Below, in pieces: positions 9,907-19,000 of a stretch of 64,000 nucleotides of DNA. Every line of letters starts with the position of its first letter. Within the stretch, counting starts at the first letter, position 1. Made by a program: the position numbers and the translations under genes. Source of the DNA: an uncultured Lachnospiraceae bacterium (lineage in GTDB: Bacteria; Bacillota; Clostridia; Lachnospirales; Lachnospiraceae); the NCBI GenBank assembly GCA_902766825.1, contig CACXFB010000026.1:1-64000 (forward strand). The letters run 5' to 3'. The notes under the pieces are model-generated. The model was given only the letters and a program-made list of their open reading frames with translations. It did no database searches and was not told where the DNA came from.

Positions 9907-10356
9907 ATGGAAGATATCAGCATAAAGGAAGAAGTAAAACAGTACATAGTTGTTCAGCTTGACAATGAACAATATGGCATTGATATTCAATATATTGATA
10001 ATATTGTAAGAATGCAGAGAATAACGCGTGTACCAAAAGCACAGAGTTATTTTATGGGAGTAATTAATCTGCGTGGTGAGGTAATGCCGGTTATGAGCCT
10101 CAGACTCAAATTTGGCTTGGAAGATGACAAGATTACCAACAAAACACGAATTATAATAATTAAGCTTGATCCACAGTCAACAGTGGGAATCATAGTTGAC
10201 CAGGTAAAAGAAGTTGTTACGATGGAACCTGAAAATATTGAGAAGGTTCAGAATACAACTGATAAAAAAATGGGATACCTATATGGTGTCGGAAAACATA
10301 ATGGTGAGCTCATTTCACTTCTTAACATGTTTAATGTTATTGAAGATGATGAGTAA
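9907..10356 (+). CDS. cheW: Chemotaxis coupling protein CheW
   Basis: 149 residues, a single CheW domain with the typical beta-strand pattern (QYIVVQLDNEQYGIDIQYI, NLRGEVMPVMSLR, GIIVDQVKEVV). CheW bridges receptors and the CheA kinase in the signalling array. A clear AGGAGGGA site lies upstream. Its place between cheA and cheC matches Clostridia and Bacillus motility operons. Confidence 0.97.
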   Translation: MEDISIKEEVKQYIVVQLDNEQYGIDIQYIDNIVRMQRITRVPKAQSYFMGVINLRGEVMPVMSLRLKFGLEDDKITNKTRIIIIKLDPQSTVGIIVDQVKEVVTMEPENIEKVQNTTDKKMGYLYGVGKHNGELISLLNMFNVIEDDE

Positions 10357-10368
10357 CAGGAGGATGTA

Positions 10369-10986
10369 GTGAGTAAACTTGATTTAGACAGAATGGATGA
10401 TATGCACTATGATGTGCTTCGTGAGATTGGAAATATAGGTGCCGGTAATGCTACAACAGCATTGTCTCAGTTGATTAACAAAAGAATTGATATGAAAGTA
10501 CCTAAGGTTGAACTTCTTAGTTTCAATGAGCTTTCGGAGATTGTAGGCGGAGCTGAAAATCTTGTGGTAGGTATATTACTTACACTTGAAGGTGAGATTA
10601 ACGGAATGATGATGTTTATGCTTGAGACAAAATCAGCTCATAATCTTGTTAATCTTCTTATGGGAAAAAGCATAGAGAATTTTGATGATTTTGATGAAAT
10701 GGACAGATCGGCACTTCAGGAGATTGGAAACATTATATCAGGAGCATATCTGTATTCATTATCCAGTCTGACAAATCTTATGATTAAGCAGTCGGTGCCG
10801 TATATGTCAATAGATATGGCAGGGGCAATACTTAGTGTTCCTGCGATTGAATTTGGTAAGGTAGGAGATAAAGCACTCCTTATCCAGTCTCAATTTGGAG
10901 AAGAGGCAATCAATGTGGATGGATATTTCATATTGATTCCGACAATTGAGTCATATGATGTTATTTTATCGTCACTAGGTATGTAA
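10369..10986 (+). CDS. cheC: CheY-P phosphatase CheC
   Basis: 205 residues starting at GTG with AGGAGG 5 bp upstream. Both active-site helices of the CheC fold are present: LREIGNIGAGNATTAL near residue 20 and LQEIGNIISGAYLYSL near residue 115, each with the E and N needed to position water for CheY-P hydrolysis. CheC dephosphorylates CheY-P and binds CheD; its activity rises in the CheC-CheD complex. cheD follows directly. Confidence 0.96.
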   Translation: MSKLDLDRMDDMHYDVLREIGNIGAGNATTALSQLINKRIDMKVPKVELLSFNELSEIVGGAENLVVGILLTLEGEINGMMMFMLETKSAHNLVNLLMGKSIENFDDFDEMDRSALQEIGNIISGAYLYSLSSLTNLMIKQSVPYMSIDMAGAILSVPAIEFGKVGDKALLIQSQFGEEAINVDGYFILIPTIESYDVILSSLGM

Positions 10987-11017
10987 TTGGGAATTAAGAC
11001 CCTGGTTGGAGGATGTT

Positions 11018-11503
11018 ATGGGGCAGATGATCAAGGTTGGAATGGCAGATTTAAATATATGCAAATTTCCTGACGCACTTACCACATTAGGACTTGGCTC
11101 ATGTGTCGGAGTCGCATTATATGATGTGGATAAAAAAATTGGTGGAATGATACATGTTATGCTGCCTGACAGTACAAAATTTAAAGTTGTATCCAATCCG
11201 GCAAAGTTTGCGGATTCAGGTATAGAAGTATTGATTGAAAAAATGGCTGATGCGGGGGCAAATCCTAAAGCACTGACAGCAAAGATAGCAGGCGGTGCAC
11301 AGATGTTTGCGTTCAGTTCTGATAACGATATGCTAAGAATCGGTGACCGTAATGTAGAAGCAGTTAAGAACATACTTAGCAAAAAAGGTATAAGAATTAT
11401 AGCTGAAGATACAGGTAACAATTACGGACGAACAATTGAGTTTTATACCAAGAACGGAAAACTCCTGATTAAAGCAGTCGGCAGAGATGTTGTAGAGATA
11501 TAG
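11018..11503 (+). CDS. cheD: Chemoreceptor glutamine deamidase CheD
   Basis: 161 residues. The catalytic cysteine lies in LGLGSCVGVALYD and the histidine in GGMIHVMLPDS, as in CheD deamidases, which convert receptor glutamines to glutamates and bind CheC. GGAGG lies 5 bp before the ATG at 11018; an in-frame TTG at 11006 overlaps this ribosome site and is rejected as the start. Part of the che operon, after cheC. Confidence 0.96.
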   Translation: MGQMIKVGMADLNICKFPDALTTLGLGSCVGVALYDVDKKIGGMIHVMLPDSTKFKVVSNPAKFADSGIEVLIEKMADAGANPKALTAKIAGGAQMFAFSSDNDMLRIGDRNVEAVKNILSKKGIRIIAEDTGNNYGRTIEFYTKNGKLLIKAVGRDVVEI

Positions 11504-11531
11504 CATCGAAAATGTAATAAGGGAGGACCTT

Positions 11532-11789
11532 ATGCAGATTAGATATTTACCCGCACTTGTAATGTTAATAGCAGGTGCAATAGGGTGTGTAATAGGTATT
11601 ATCAATAATTACGATACGTCCTATATGATGAAGATGGAAGTTGTGGTAATGCTTATCTTCTTCGTAATAGGAAGTATTGCAAAAAAAATAATTAGTCTTG
11701 TCCTGAATTTCGGAAATAACGGTGATGATAATGCTGCTATTAGAATGCCGGAAAATGATGAAGAGACAAAGGACAACATCAATACATAA
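11532..11789 (+). CDS. Small two-helix membrane protein of the motility operon, unknown function
   Basis: 85 residues with GGGAGGA 6 bp before the ATG. Two membrane segments are visible: residues about 5-24 (YLPALVMLIAGAIGCVIGII) and about 36-55 (VVMLIFFVIGSIAKKIISLV), then a short acidic tail (PENDEETKDN). No known domain is recognised. It sits between cheD and the sigma-28 gene, so it is likely cotranscribed with motility genes. It could be a basal-body or membrane accessory protein; that is inference from position only. Confidence 0.75.
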   Translation: MQIRYLPALVMLIAGAIGCVIGIINNYDTSYMMKMEVVVMLIFFVIGSIAKKIISLVLNFGNNGDDNAAIRMPENDEETKDNINT

Positions 11790-11809
11790 GTTAGCGAGGA
11801 TAATAATCT

Positions 11810-12580
11810 TTGAACGAAGAAAACAGATTATTGCTGTGGCAGGAATATGAAAAAAAACCTACGCCAAAGCTTAGAGAACAACTTATAATTGAATATTCTC
11901 CACTTGTAAAGATAGTAGCAGGCAGACTGCTTATGTATTTAGGCAGTAATGTTGAATATGATGACCTTGTAGGATATGGTGTATTTGGTCTGATTGATGC
12001 AATAGATAAATTTTCTTTATGCAAGGGTGTAAAATTTGAGACTTATGCAAGTCTTAGGATAAGAGGTTCTGTTCTTGATCAAATCAGAAAGATGGATTGG
12101 ATTCCGCGTACAATAAGACAAAAGCAGAAAAGTCTTGATAATGCGTATAAGAAACTTGAGATTGAGCTTGGAAGAACTCCGACCAATGAAGAACTTGCCG
12201 GTCATCTTAATGTTTCCATGCAGGAATTGTTATCTATGCAGGAAAAAACCAAGATTGCCAACCTTGTATCATTAGAGGAATTTATGGAACAGGGTAGTGA
12301 AGTTAAAGTTGAAAGTACTTCTGCAGGCAATAATATCGGACAACCCGAGAAGACTGTTATTAAAGATGAAGCTAAAGAACTGTTAATTAAAGCGTTGGAT
12401 GAATTGACGGAAAATGAAAAAAAGGTTGTAACCCTGTATTATTATGAGGAGCTTACACTAAAAGAAATCAGTGCTATTATCGGCGTGTCCGAGTCAAGAA
12501 TATCACAGCTTCATACAAGAGCACTTAGTAAGATAAAAGGTCAGCTTAAAGAATACAGTGATATTTTAAATATTATATAA
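11810..12580 (+). CDS. sigD: Flagellar sigma factor sigma-28 (SigD/FliA)
   Basis: 256 residues from a TTG start, with GCGAGGA 9 bp upstream. Region 2 (ADLVGYGVFGLIDAIDKF-like stretch and ETYASLRIRGSVLDQIRKMDW), region 3 and region 4 (LTLKEISAIIGVSESRISQLHTRA) match the FliA/WhiG family. It directs RNA polymerase to late flagellar, flagellin and chemotaxis promoters. Its own gene is at the end of the class II-like operon, 20 bp after the small membrane protein. The TTG start may limit its level. No gene for the anti-sigma factor FlgM lies in the window. Confidence 0.96.
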   Translation: MNEENRLLLWQEYEKKPTPKLREQLIIEYSPLVKIVAGRLLMYLGSNVEYDDLVGYGVFGLIDAIDKFSLCKGVKFETYASLRIRGSVLDQIRKMDWIPRTIRQKQKSLDNAYKKLEIELGRTPTNEELAGHLNVSMQELLSMQEKTKIANLVSLEEFMEQGSEVKVESTSAGNNIGQPEKTVIKDEAKELLIKALDELTENEKKVVTLYYYEELTLKEISAIIGVSESRISQLHTRALSKIKGQLKEYSDILNII

Positions 12581-12638
12581 AATAACCGCTACACAAGAAT
12601 TTTTGGATTGTATAATACAGTCCGGGTGGGAGGTTTTT

Positions 12639-14228
12639 ATGGCAAATAAAAATGCTTGTTTTAAGCTCGTTTTTAAAGGAGATATGACGTATATTAGAAT
12701 ATTTGAGGGGGAAAATACCCTAAAAGCTGATGAAGTCACAAAATATCTCATAAATCTGAATATAAAAACTTTTAATATGGCAGAGATTTCAGAAGCTGTA
12801 AACTGCGGTCAGACATGCGATGTTTTAGTTGCGTCTAAGAGGTGTCCTGTTGAAAAAGAGTCACTTACCTGCAGTATTGCAAGTGACAGAATGTCTGCCA
12901 CAGTGCGTTTTTATATGCCTTCAGATGACGGAAAACTGATGACAAGAGAAGAGATTACAGATATGCTTGCCAAAAGAGGTATTATTTTTGGCATAGACAC
13001 AAAGGTGCTATCAGCGTTTGAGAGAGACAGACAGTATTGTACCGATTATGTTATTGCACATGGCAAACCGGTAGTTGAAGGTAAGGAATCTGTTATTACA
13101 TATAATTTCAAAAAGACATTTTGTCTTACACCGAAGATGAATGAAGATGGTTCGGTGGATTTTCATTCCCTTGACAATATTAACAGAATTAACAAAGGTG
13201 ATGTTATTGCCACAATGACTCCTATGATTCAGGGGCAGGATGGCAAGGATGTAATGGGAAATGTGATAAAAGCCAGAAAAGTAATGGCACGCCGCTTCAG
13301 ACATGGGGAGAAAATATATGTCTCAGAAGATGGACTTTCGCTTATTTCTGATGTTGACGGACATGTACGTCTTGATAAAGACAAGGTTGTTGTGTCCGAT
13401 ACTTTTGAAGTAAGAGGAGATGTTGATAATAATACCGGAGACATAGATTTTCCGGGCGAGGTTCACATACATGGTTCAATAATGAGTGGATTTAAGGTAA
13501 AAGCCAAAGGAAGCATTACGGTAGATGGCGTTGTGGAATGTGCCCAGGTTATTTCCGGAGGCAATATAATTGTCAAAAAGGGTGTTCAGGGAAGAAAAAG
13601 AGGAGTCCTTATGGCAAAGGGGGATATTGTGGCAAAGTTTATTGAAAATGCCATAATACGAGCTGACGGAGTTATAAGAACCGAATCAATTATATATAGT
13701 GATGTTTCAAGCAATGCAAGTGTTATTGTTAATGGAAAGCTTGGAAACATAGTCGGTGGAATTGTGCGTGCAAAAGAGAAAGTAGAATGTAAGACGGCTG
13801 GTTCGACAGTGGAGACAAAGACCGAATTTGAGGTTGGAGTCGATCCTGCATTATCAGCAAAACTTGTAACACTCAAAAGTGAGATTACTGCACTTCAATC
13901 GGGGATGACATCAGATGCAGATGTAATAAAAGTTTTAAAAAAACGTCTTGAGGAAGGTAAGGAGATGAATAAAGAAAACCTTGAACTTCTTAAGACAACT
14001 ATGGAGCGATACAGTAACAACACAAAAGAGATTGCACAAAAAAATGAAGAAATAAAAAGCATTGAAGAAGAGATTCAAAGTTTTACAAACGGAAGTGTAA
14101 TTGTTCACTTGGATGCCTGCATAGGAGTAAAGATAACTATTTCTAATGCGATCTGCTATGTAAGAAGTAAAAAAGTCAGAACAAAATTTGTTAAAGACCA
14201 TGGGGAAATAAGGGAGATGCCGTTATAA
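12639..14228 (+). CDS. FapA-like (DUF342) protein, polymer/beta-helix domain
   Basis: 529 residues from ATG at 12639 (GTGGGAGG 5 bp upstream; a longer frame from 12603 lacks a ribosome site). The central part (about residues 240-400) has the Gly-rich, short-strand pattern of a right-handed beta-helix (SGFKVKAKGSITVDGVVE, GGNIIVKKGVQG, ADGVIRTESIIYSDV), followed by a predicted coiled coil (about 420-500, Lys/Glu rich). This fits the DUF342/FapA family, often encoded at the end of flagellar operons in Clostridia; related proteins are linked to polar localisation or cell-surface polymer control. Exact function here is unknown. Confidence 0.85.
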   Translation: MANKNACFKLVFKGDMTYIRIFEGENTLKADEVTKYLINLNIKTFNMAEISEAVNCGQTCDVLVASKRCPVEKESLTCSIASDRMSATVRFYMPSDDGKLMTREEITDMLAKRGIIFGIDTKVLSAFERDRQYCTDYVIAHGKPVVEGKESVITYNFKKTFCLTPKMNEDGSVDFHSLDNINRINKGDVIATMTPMIQGQDGKDVMGNVIKARKVMARRFRHGEKIYVSEDGLSLISDVDGHVRLDKDKVVVSDTFEVRGDVDNNTGDIDFPGEVHIHGSIMSGFKVKAKGSITVDGVVECAQVISGGNIIVKKGVQGRKRGVLMAKGDIVAKFIENAIIRADGVIRTESIIYSDVSSNASVIVNGKLGNIVGGIVRAKEKVECKTAGSTVETKTEFEVGVDPALSAKLVTLKSEITALQSGMTSDADVIKVLKKRLEEGKEMNKENLELLKTTMERYSNNTKEIAQKNEEIKSIEEEIQSFTNGSVIVHLDACIGVKITISNAICYVRSKKVRTKFVKDHGEIREMPL

Positions 14229-14251
14229 CATGAGTTAAAGGAGGGATATAC

Positions 14252-14557
14252 ATGTTACCGATTGAAAGCATTTCTATGGCACCAAAATCGCAGGAAGTAT
14301 CGCATATGCATCAGAATCAGATAAAAAAAGAGCATGTTCAGCAGGAAAATATCCAAAGCGGGTTTGCTTATCAGATAAGTCACAACAGCAAACAGACTGT
14401 AAAGACAAGCAAGAGTGAACAGGATGATTATCTGAAACAACCAAGGGAACGTAATAAGAAAAACGGTAAGGGGAATGATGACTCCAAAAAGGAATCAGAC
14501 AAGGAAGAGAAGAATAAGAATATAAAGGGTTCAAGTTCATTTGATATGAAGATATAA
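14252..14557 (+). CDS. Small hydrophilic protein, unknown function
   Basis: 101 residues with AAAGGAGGGA 6 bp before the ATG, the best evidence that it is real. The C-terminal half is almost only Lys, Asp, Glu, Asn and Ser (KKNGKGNDDSKKESDKEEK), probably disordered; there is no signal peptide or membrane segment. It is in the same orientation and tight spacing as fapA and the next gene, so it is likely cotranscribed with them. No domain recognised. Confidence 0.7.
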   Translation: MLPIESISMAPKSQEVSHMHQNQIKKEHVQQENIQSGFAYQISHNSKQTVKTSKSEQDDYLKQPRERNKKNGKGNDDSKKESDKEEKNKNIKGSSSFDMKI

Positions 14558-14575
14558 ATATGGATGGAGATAGTT

Positions 14576-15310
14576 ATGACCGGAACAGTAATATTTATGG
14601 TTGTCATTGGATTTATTTTAATAATAATCAGTTATACAATATCTGAAAAATTGACATCAGGCAGTGATAATGATTTGATGTATGACGACTATTATAAAGA
14701 GCAACTTGAGAACATGCAGGGAAAGATAGATAAGATTTTAGATGATAAGGCTGATGAATGCATAGACAAAACAGATGATAAATTAAGTGAAATGTCTAAT
14801 GAGAAGATAATGGCTGTTCATGAATATTCACAGCAGGTTCTTGATAAGATAGATCAGAATCACAATGAAGTCGTATTTTTGTATGATATGTTAAACAATA
14901 AGGAGCAGGAACTTAAGGACACTATCAGACAAGTTAATAATGCAAAGAAGACTGTTGTTAAAGAAGGCGTTATTATAGATGAGGATGCTGTTAATGATGA
15001 AGCAAAATCAGATAACGCTTCTTTGGCGTCAGAAGATGAGAATACAACAGGTCAGAATACGGTAAGCAAAAAAAGCGAAAAGAAAAAGGCAAAAGATAAT
15101 AAGGATGAAGTAACACAGGATGACGATGATGTTATTTCGATGCTCGATATGGATGATTATAATGAGTTTGTTGAGCAAAACAATAATGAACAGATTTTGA
15201 AAATGTACGAATCAGGTCGTTCAGTTATAGATATTTCAAGGGAACTTGGAATAGGACAAGGAGAAGTAAAACTTGTAATTAACTTATATAAGGGCATGAA
15301 TCGTAACTGA
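14576..15310 (+). CDS. Membrane-anchored coiled-coil protein with C-terminal HTH-like segment (DUF6115-like)
   Basis: 244 residues from ATG at 14576; an in-frame ATG at 14564 lies inside the apparent GGAG ribosome site. One N-terminal membrane segment (VIFMVVIGFILIIISYTI) is followed by a charged coiled coil (about residues 45-130), a Lys/Asp-rich linker and a C-terminal segment resembling a helix-turn-helix (MYESGRSVIDISRELGIGQGEVKLVINL). I match it to the DUF6115 family found after fapA in Lachnospiraceae from memory, not by search. The HTH-like end would face the cytoplasm, so DNA or protein binding at the membrane is conceivable; function unknown. Confidence 0.75.
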   Translation: MTGTVIFMVVIGFILIIISYTISEKLTSGSDNDLMYDDYYKEQLENMQGKIDKILDDKADECIDKTDDKLSEMSNEKIMAVHEYSQQVLDKIDQNHNEVVFLYDMLNNKEQELKDTIRQVNNAKKTVVKEGVIIDEDAVNDEAKSDNASLASEDENTTGQNTVSKKSEKKKAKDNKDEVTQDDDDVISMLDMDDYNEFVEQNNNEQILKMYESGRSVIDISRELGIGQGEVKLVINLYKGMNRN

Positions 15311-15330
15311 AAGGAATAATTAAAGAACAA

Positions 15331-15972
15331 ATGAAAAAGAAATATTTCATAAGAGGATTAGGAGTAGGAATTATATTCGGAGCAAGCGTTGTCGGAGTGG
15401 CATATGCTACAATGTCAGACGATTTAATAATAAATAAAGCGAAAAAACTGGGTATGGTTATGGAAAGTGATAATAATCAATACCTTGAGTCACTAGTTGA
15501 TGACGATAAAAAACAGACACCTGAAAATGCACAGGGTGAAAATGTAACAGATAAACCAACAATAAAGGCAACAGAAAAGGCAACCAAGGAACCAACGAAG
15601 AAGCCGACAGAAGAACCGACGAAAGAACCTACAAAGGAACCAACTAAGGAACCAACTAAGGAACCTACAAAGGAACCAACTAAGGAACCGACAGAAGAGC
15701 CAACGAAAGAGCCTACAAAAGAGCCTACAAAGGAACCAACAGAAGAACCAACAAAAGAAGCACAAAGTACAACATACGAACTTACTATCAGTGCAGGTAT
15801 GTATTCTGATTCCGTGGCAAGTGAACTTGAAAAAGCAGGAATAATTGAAGATGCTACAGATTTCGATGTTTATATGTGTACAAATGGATATGATTCGAGA
15901 TTAAAGTCCGGTACATTTAAGATAAACAGCGATGATGATTATGAGACGATAGTAAAGAAAATATGCAGATAA
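15331..15972 (+). CDS. Membrane/secreted protein with Lys-Glu-Pro-Thr repeats and MltG/YceG-like C-terminal domain
   Basis: 213 residues. The N-terminus (FIRGLGVGIIFGASVVGVAYA) is a membrane anchor or signal. Residues about 79-143 are a Pro/Thr-rich repeat of KEPT/EEPT units, likely extended and crossing the wall. Residues about 148-213 (YELTISAGMYSDSVASELEKAGII, LKSGTFKINSDDDYETIVKKI) resemble the LysM-like subdomain at the start of MltG endolytic transglycosylases. The catalytic MltG part with its glutamate is absent, so it is not expected to cut glycan; peptidoglycan binding is the likely role. The ribosome site (AAGGA) is 15 bp from the ATG, unusually far. Confidence 0.75.
   Translation: MKKKYFIRGLGVGIIFGASVVGVAYATMSDDLIINKAKKLGMVMESDNNQYLESLVDDDKKQTPENAQGENVTDKPTIKATEKATKEPTKKPTEEPTKEPTKEPTKEPTKEPTKEPTKEPTEEPTKEPTKEPTKEPTEEPTKEAQSTTYELTISAGMYSDSVASELEKAGIIEDATDFDVYMCTNGYDSRLKSGTFKINSDDDYETIVKKICR
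15565..15759 (+). repeat. In-frame repeat encoding about fifteen KEPT/EEPT-type units
   Basis: A run of 12-bp units (forms of ACNAARGARCCN) encodes (T)KEP, TEEP and TKKP tetrads without interruption. Codons for Pro, Thr, Glu and Lys vary between units, so it is not a perfect DNA repeat, but adjacent units are close enough for slippage. It encodes the likely wall-spanning spacer of the MltG-like protein. The unit count could vary between strains. Confidence 0.9.
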
Positions 15973-16070
15973 AAAATTGGGAATAATAACAGAAAAAGAG
16001 GTGAAGCAAAGACTGCATATTATAATTATATAAATCACAATAATAAAGCAAATGAAAGGAGAAGGTAATT

Positions 16071-19000
16071 ATGAAAGTATTGATCAGAAGAAGGGTTGTC
16101 AGTGTAATAATGGCACTGATGATGGTTGTAACACTTGTACCGCTTAGTGCAACTGATGCAAAAGCAGATGTGACATTTTATTTTTCAAAGCAGCCACAGT
16201 CAGGTGAGGTGGCAGGCTCTGAGAAACTGACGGTTAGATGGGATAATAATTTTAATCCGGATCGTATAGAAATTTGGAGAGATAAAAGTAGTGATGGACT
16301 TGAAGATTACAGATATGTTAACACATATTATTCAGACGATTTTGAAAAGTATGACTTACCGTCATCTGATTATCCATACTATATAAAAGCATATCATACA
16401 TATACAATTAACAATAAAAGTTATACAGTTTCATGTACGAGTGGCAAGTTTTATGTAAGACAGATTGGTGCTTTTGATTTACAGCCAAAGGACGGAGAAG
16501 TAACAGGTTCTAATAAATATAAAGCTACATATAAGACTAATTTTACACCTAGTCGTATTGAAATATGGAGAAATAGAAGCAAGGATGAGCTGGAAGACTA
16601 TAGATATGTTAATTCATATTATTCGGATGACTTTGAAAGCTATGACTTGCCATCGTGTGATTATCCATACTATGTAGTGGCGCATTATACAGTAGACGGT
16701 GTAGATAAATCGGTTACAAGTGATGAGTTTTATGTAAGACAGGTTGGTGCTTTCACAAAACAGCCGGCAGCAAGTCAGGTGGCAGGCTCTGAGAAGTTTC
16801 TTGCTGAGTGGAAATTAAATTATGTTCCAGGCCGAATAGAAATATGGAGAAACAGAAGCAAGGATGAGTTAGAAGACTACAGATATGTTAACACATATTA
16901 TTCAGACGATTTCGAAAAGTATGAATTACCATCATCAAAGTACCCATATTATATAAGAGCGCATTACATAGTTGATGGTGTGGATTATTATTTCCAAAGT
17001 GAAGATTTTTTAATTGAACAGACTGCTGTTTTTACGGAACAGCCTCAGGGGGGAAGTGTTGAAGGAAGCGAAAAACTTGATGTATCATGGAATACTAATT
17101 TCAACATAGAAAGAATTGAAATATGGAGAAATCAGAGCAAAGATGAACTTGAAGATTACAGATATGTTAATACATATTATTCTGAAGATTTTAATAACTA
17201 TAAGTTACCTTATTCTGAATACCCATATTATATATATGCATATTATTCTGTGGATGGAGTATCGTACAGGGTTAAAAGTGATGAATTTACAATAAGTAAT
17301 GGAGCTGGTTTTACATTGCAGCCTGTGGATTGTGAAGTTACGGGTGGTGAAAAATATACTGTAAGATATAAAACCTCTTTTGCTCCGGGACGTATTGAAG
17401 TGTGGAGAGATAAAAGCAGTGATAATCTTGAAGATTACAGAGATATTAATTCATATTATGAATCTGACTTTGAAAGCGTGGATTTAAAGGCATCGAAATA
17501 TCCATACTACATAATAGCGTACTATAGTGTAGATGGAGTTCAAAAGTCAGTTACAAGTGATAAATTTTATGTAAAGCAGATGGCCGACTTTGACTTTCAG
17601 CCGGGAGATTTTGATGTAACCGGAGGTGAAGAGGCGACAGTTAATTATTCGGTTAATTTTTCTCCTGATAGAATTGAAATATGGAGAGATAAAAGTATAG
17701 ATGAACAGAGCGATTACAGAGATGTTAATTCATATTATTCAGATGATTATGCAAGATACAAACTCAAGGCTTCTAAGTATCCATATTATATAAGAATGTA
17801 TTACACAGATAATGATGGAACAAACTTTGTGGAAAGTAAAAAGTTCTATGTTAATCAGACTGCAGCGTTTGAAAATGAACCACAAAGCTGTAAAGTGGCC
17901 GGTAATGAAAAGTATCTGGTTACATATTTACCGAATTTTAAACCGGATAGAATTGAAATATGGAGAAACAGAAGCAAGGATGAGTTAGAAGACTATAGAT
18001 ATGTTAACACATATTATTCAGACGATTTCGAAAAGTATGAATTACCATCATCTAAATACCCATATTACATTAGAGCGCATTATTCAGATAACGATGGTGC
18101 TCATTATGTTCAGAGTAATAACTTTTACGTGGAACAGACAGCGTGTTTTATACAGCAGCCTTATGATGGTGCTGTTATAGGTAATGAGAAATTTGAAGCT
18201 ACATGGGAAGCTAACTTTGTTACAGAGAGAATAGAGATATGGCAGGATAAAACTTCAGTTGGAGAAGCTGATAACAGAATTGTAAATTCTTCTTACAAGA
18301 TTGATTTTGAAAGCTATAACCTTTCATCCTCTGATTATCCGTACTATGTAAAGCTGTTTTATACAATGGATGGTGCAGCTCAGACGGTTGAAAGTGAACG
18401 ATTTAACATCACCCGTGGCGAAGCATTTCTTGTGAAACCAAAAGACGTGGAAGTAATAGATGCAGATGCGACGACAATTAACTGGTCGACGAACTTTAAA
18501 CCGGATAAGTTTGAGATATGGAGCGATTATAGTGGCGTTAAGACCGAAGATGATGTGCAAAAAGAGGACGTTAAGCTTGCGACACTAGATAAACCTGAGA
18601 AAGAGGTCGAATATACCTTTGCAACTTCGGATACACCGTATTACATCCTTGCGTATTATAAGGACAACGGTAATGTGGCAACAATCAGAAGTAACAGCTT
18701 TAAAGTTACAAAACATGTTCATGAACTTGAGCCTGTTAAAGAAGTTGCAGCAACCTGTACAAGTAAAGGACGTAAGGCTTATTACAAGTGCAAGACATGT
18801 GGTAACTGTTATGAAAATGAGGATGCTACAGTAAAAATCGATGATTTAACAAAGTTAGATACAGATATTATTGCTCATACATACAAAACGGATATAACAA
18901 AGGCTAAGTATGGCAGTAACGGAAAAATCGTAAAGTATTGTTCACAGTGCAAGGGCAAAGAAACTACTACCACAACAGTTATACAATATCCAAAGACAAT

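Noticed and set aside
12594..12638. Promoter before fapA (TATAAT at 12611)
   Set aside because: No acceptable -35 box at 16-18 bp.
15493..15765. Minus-strand frame rich in Trp, Phe and Cys
   Set aside because: Complement of the KEPT repeat; low complexity with no start signal.
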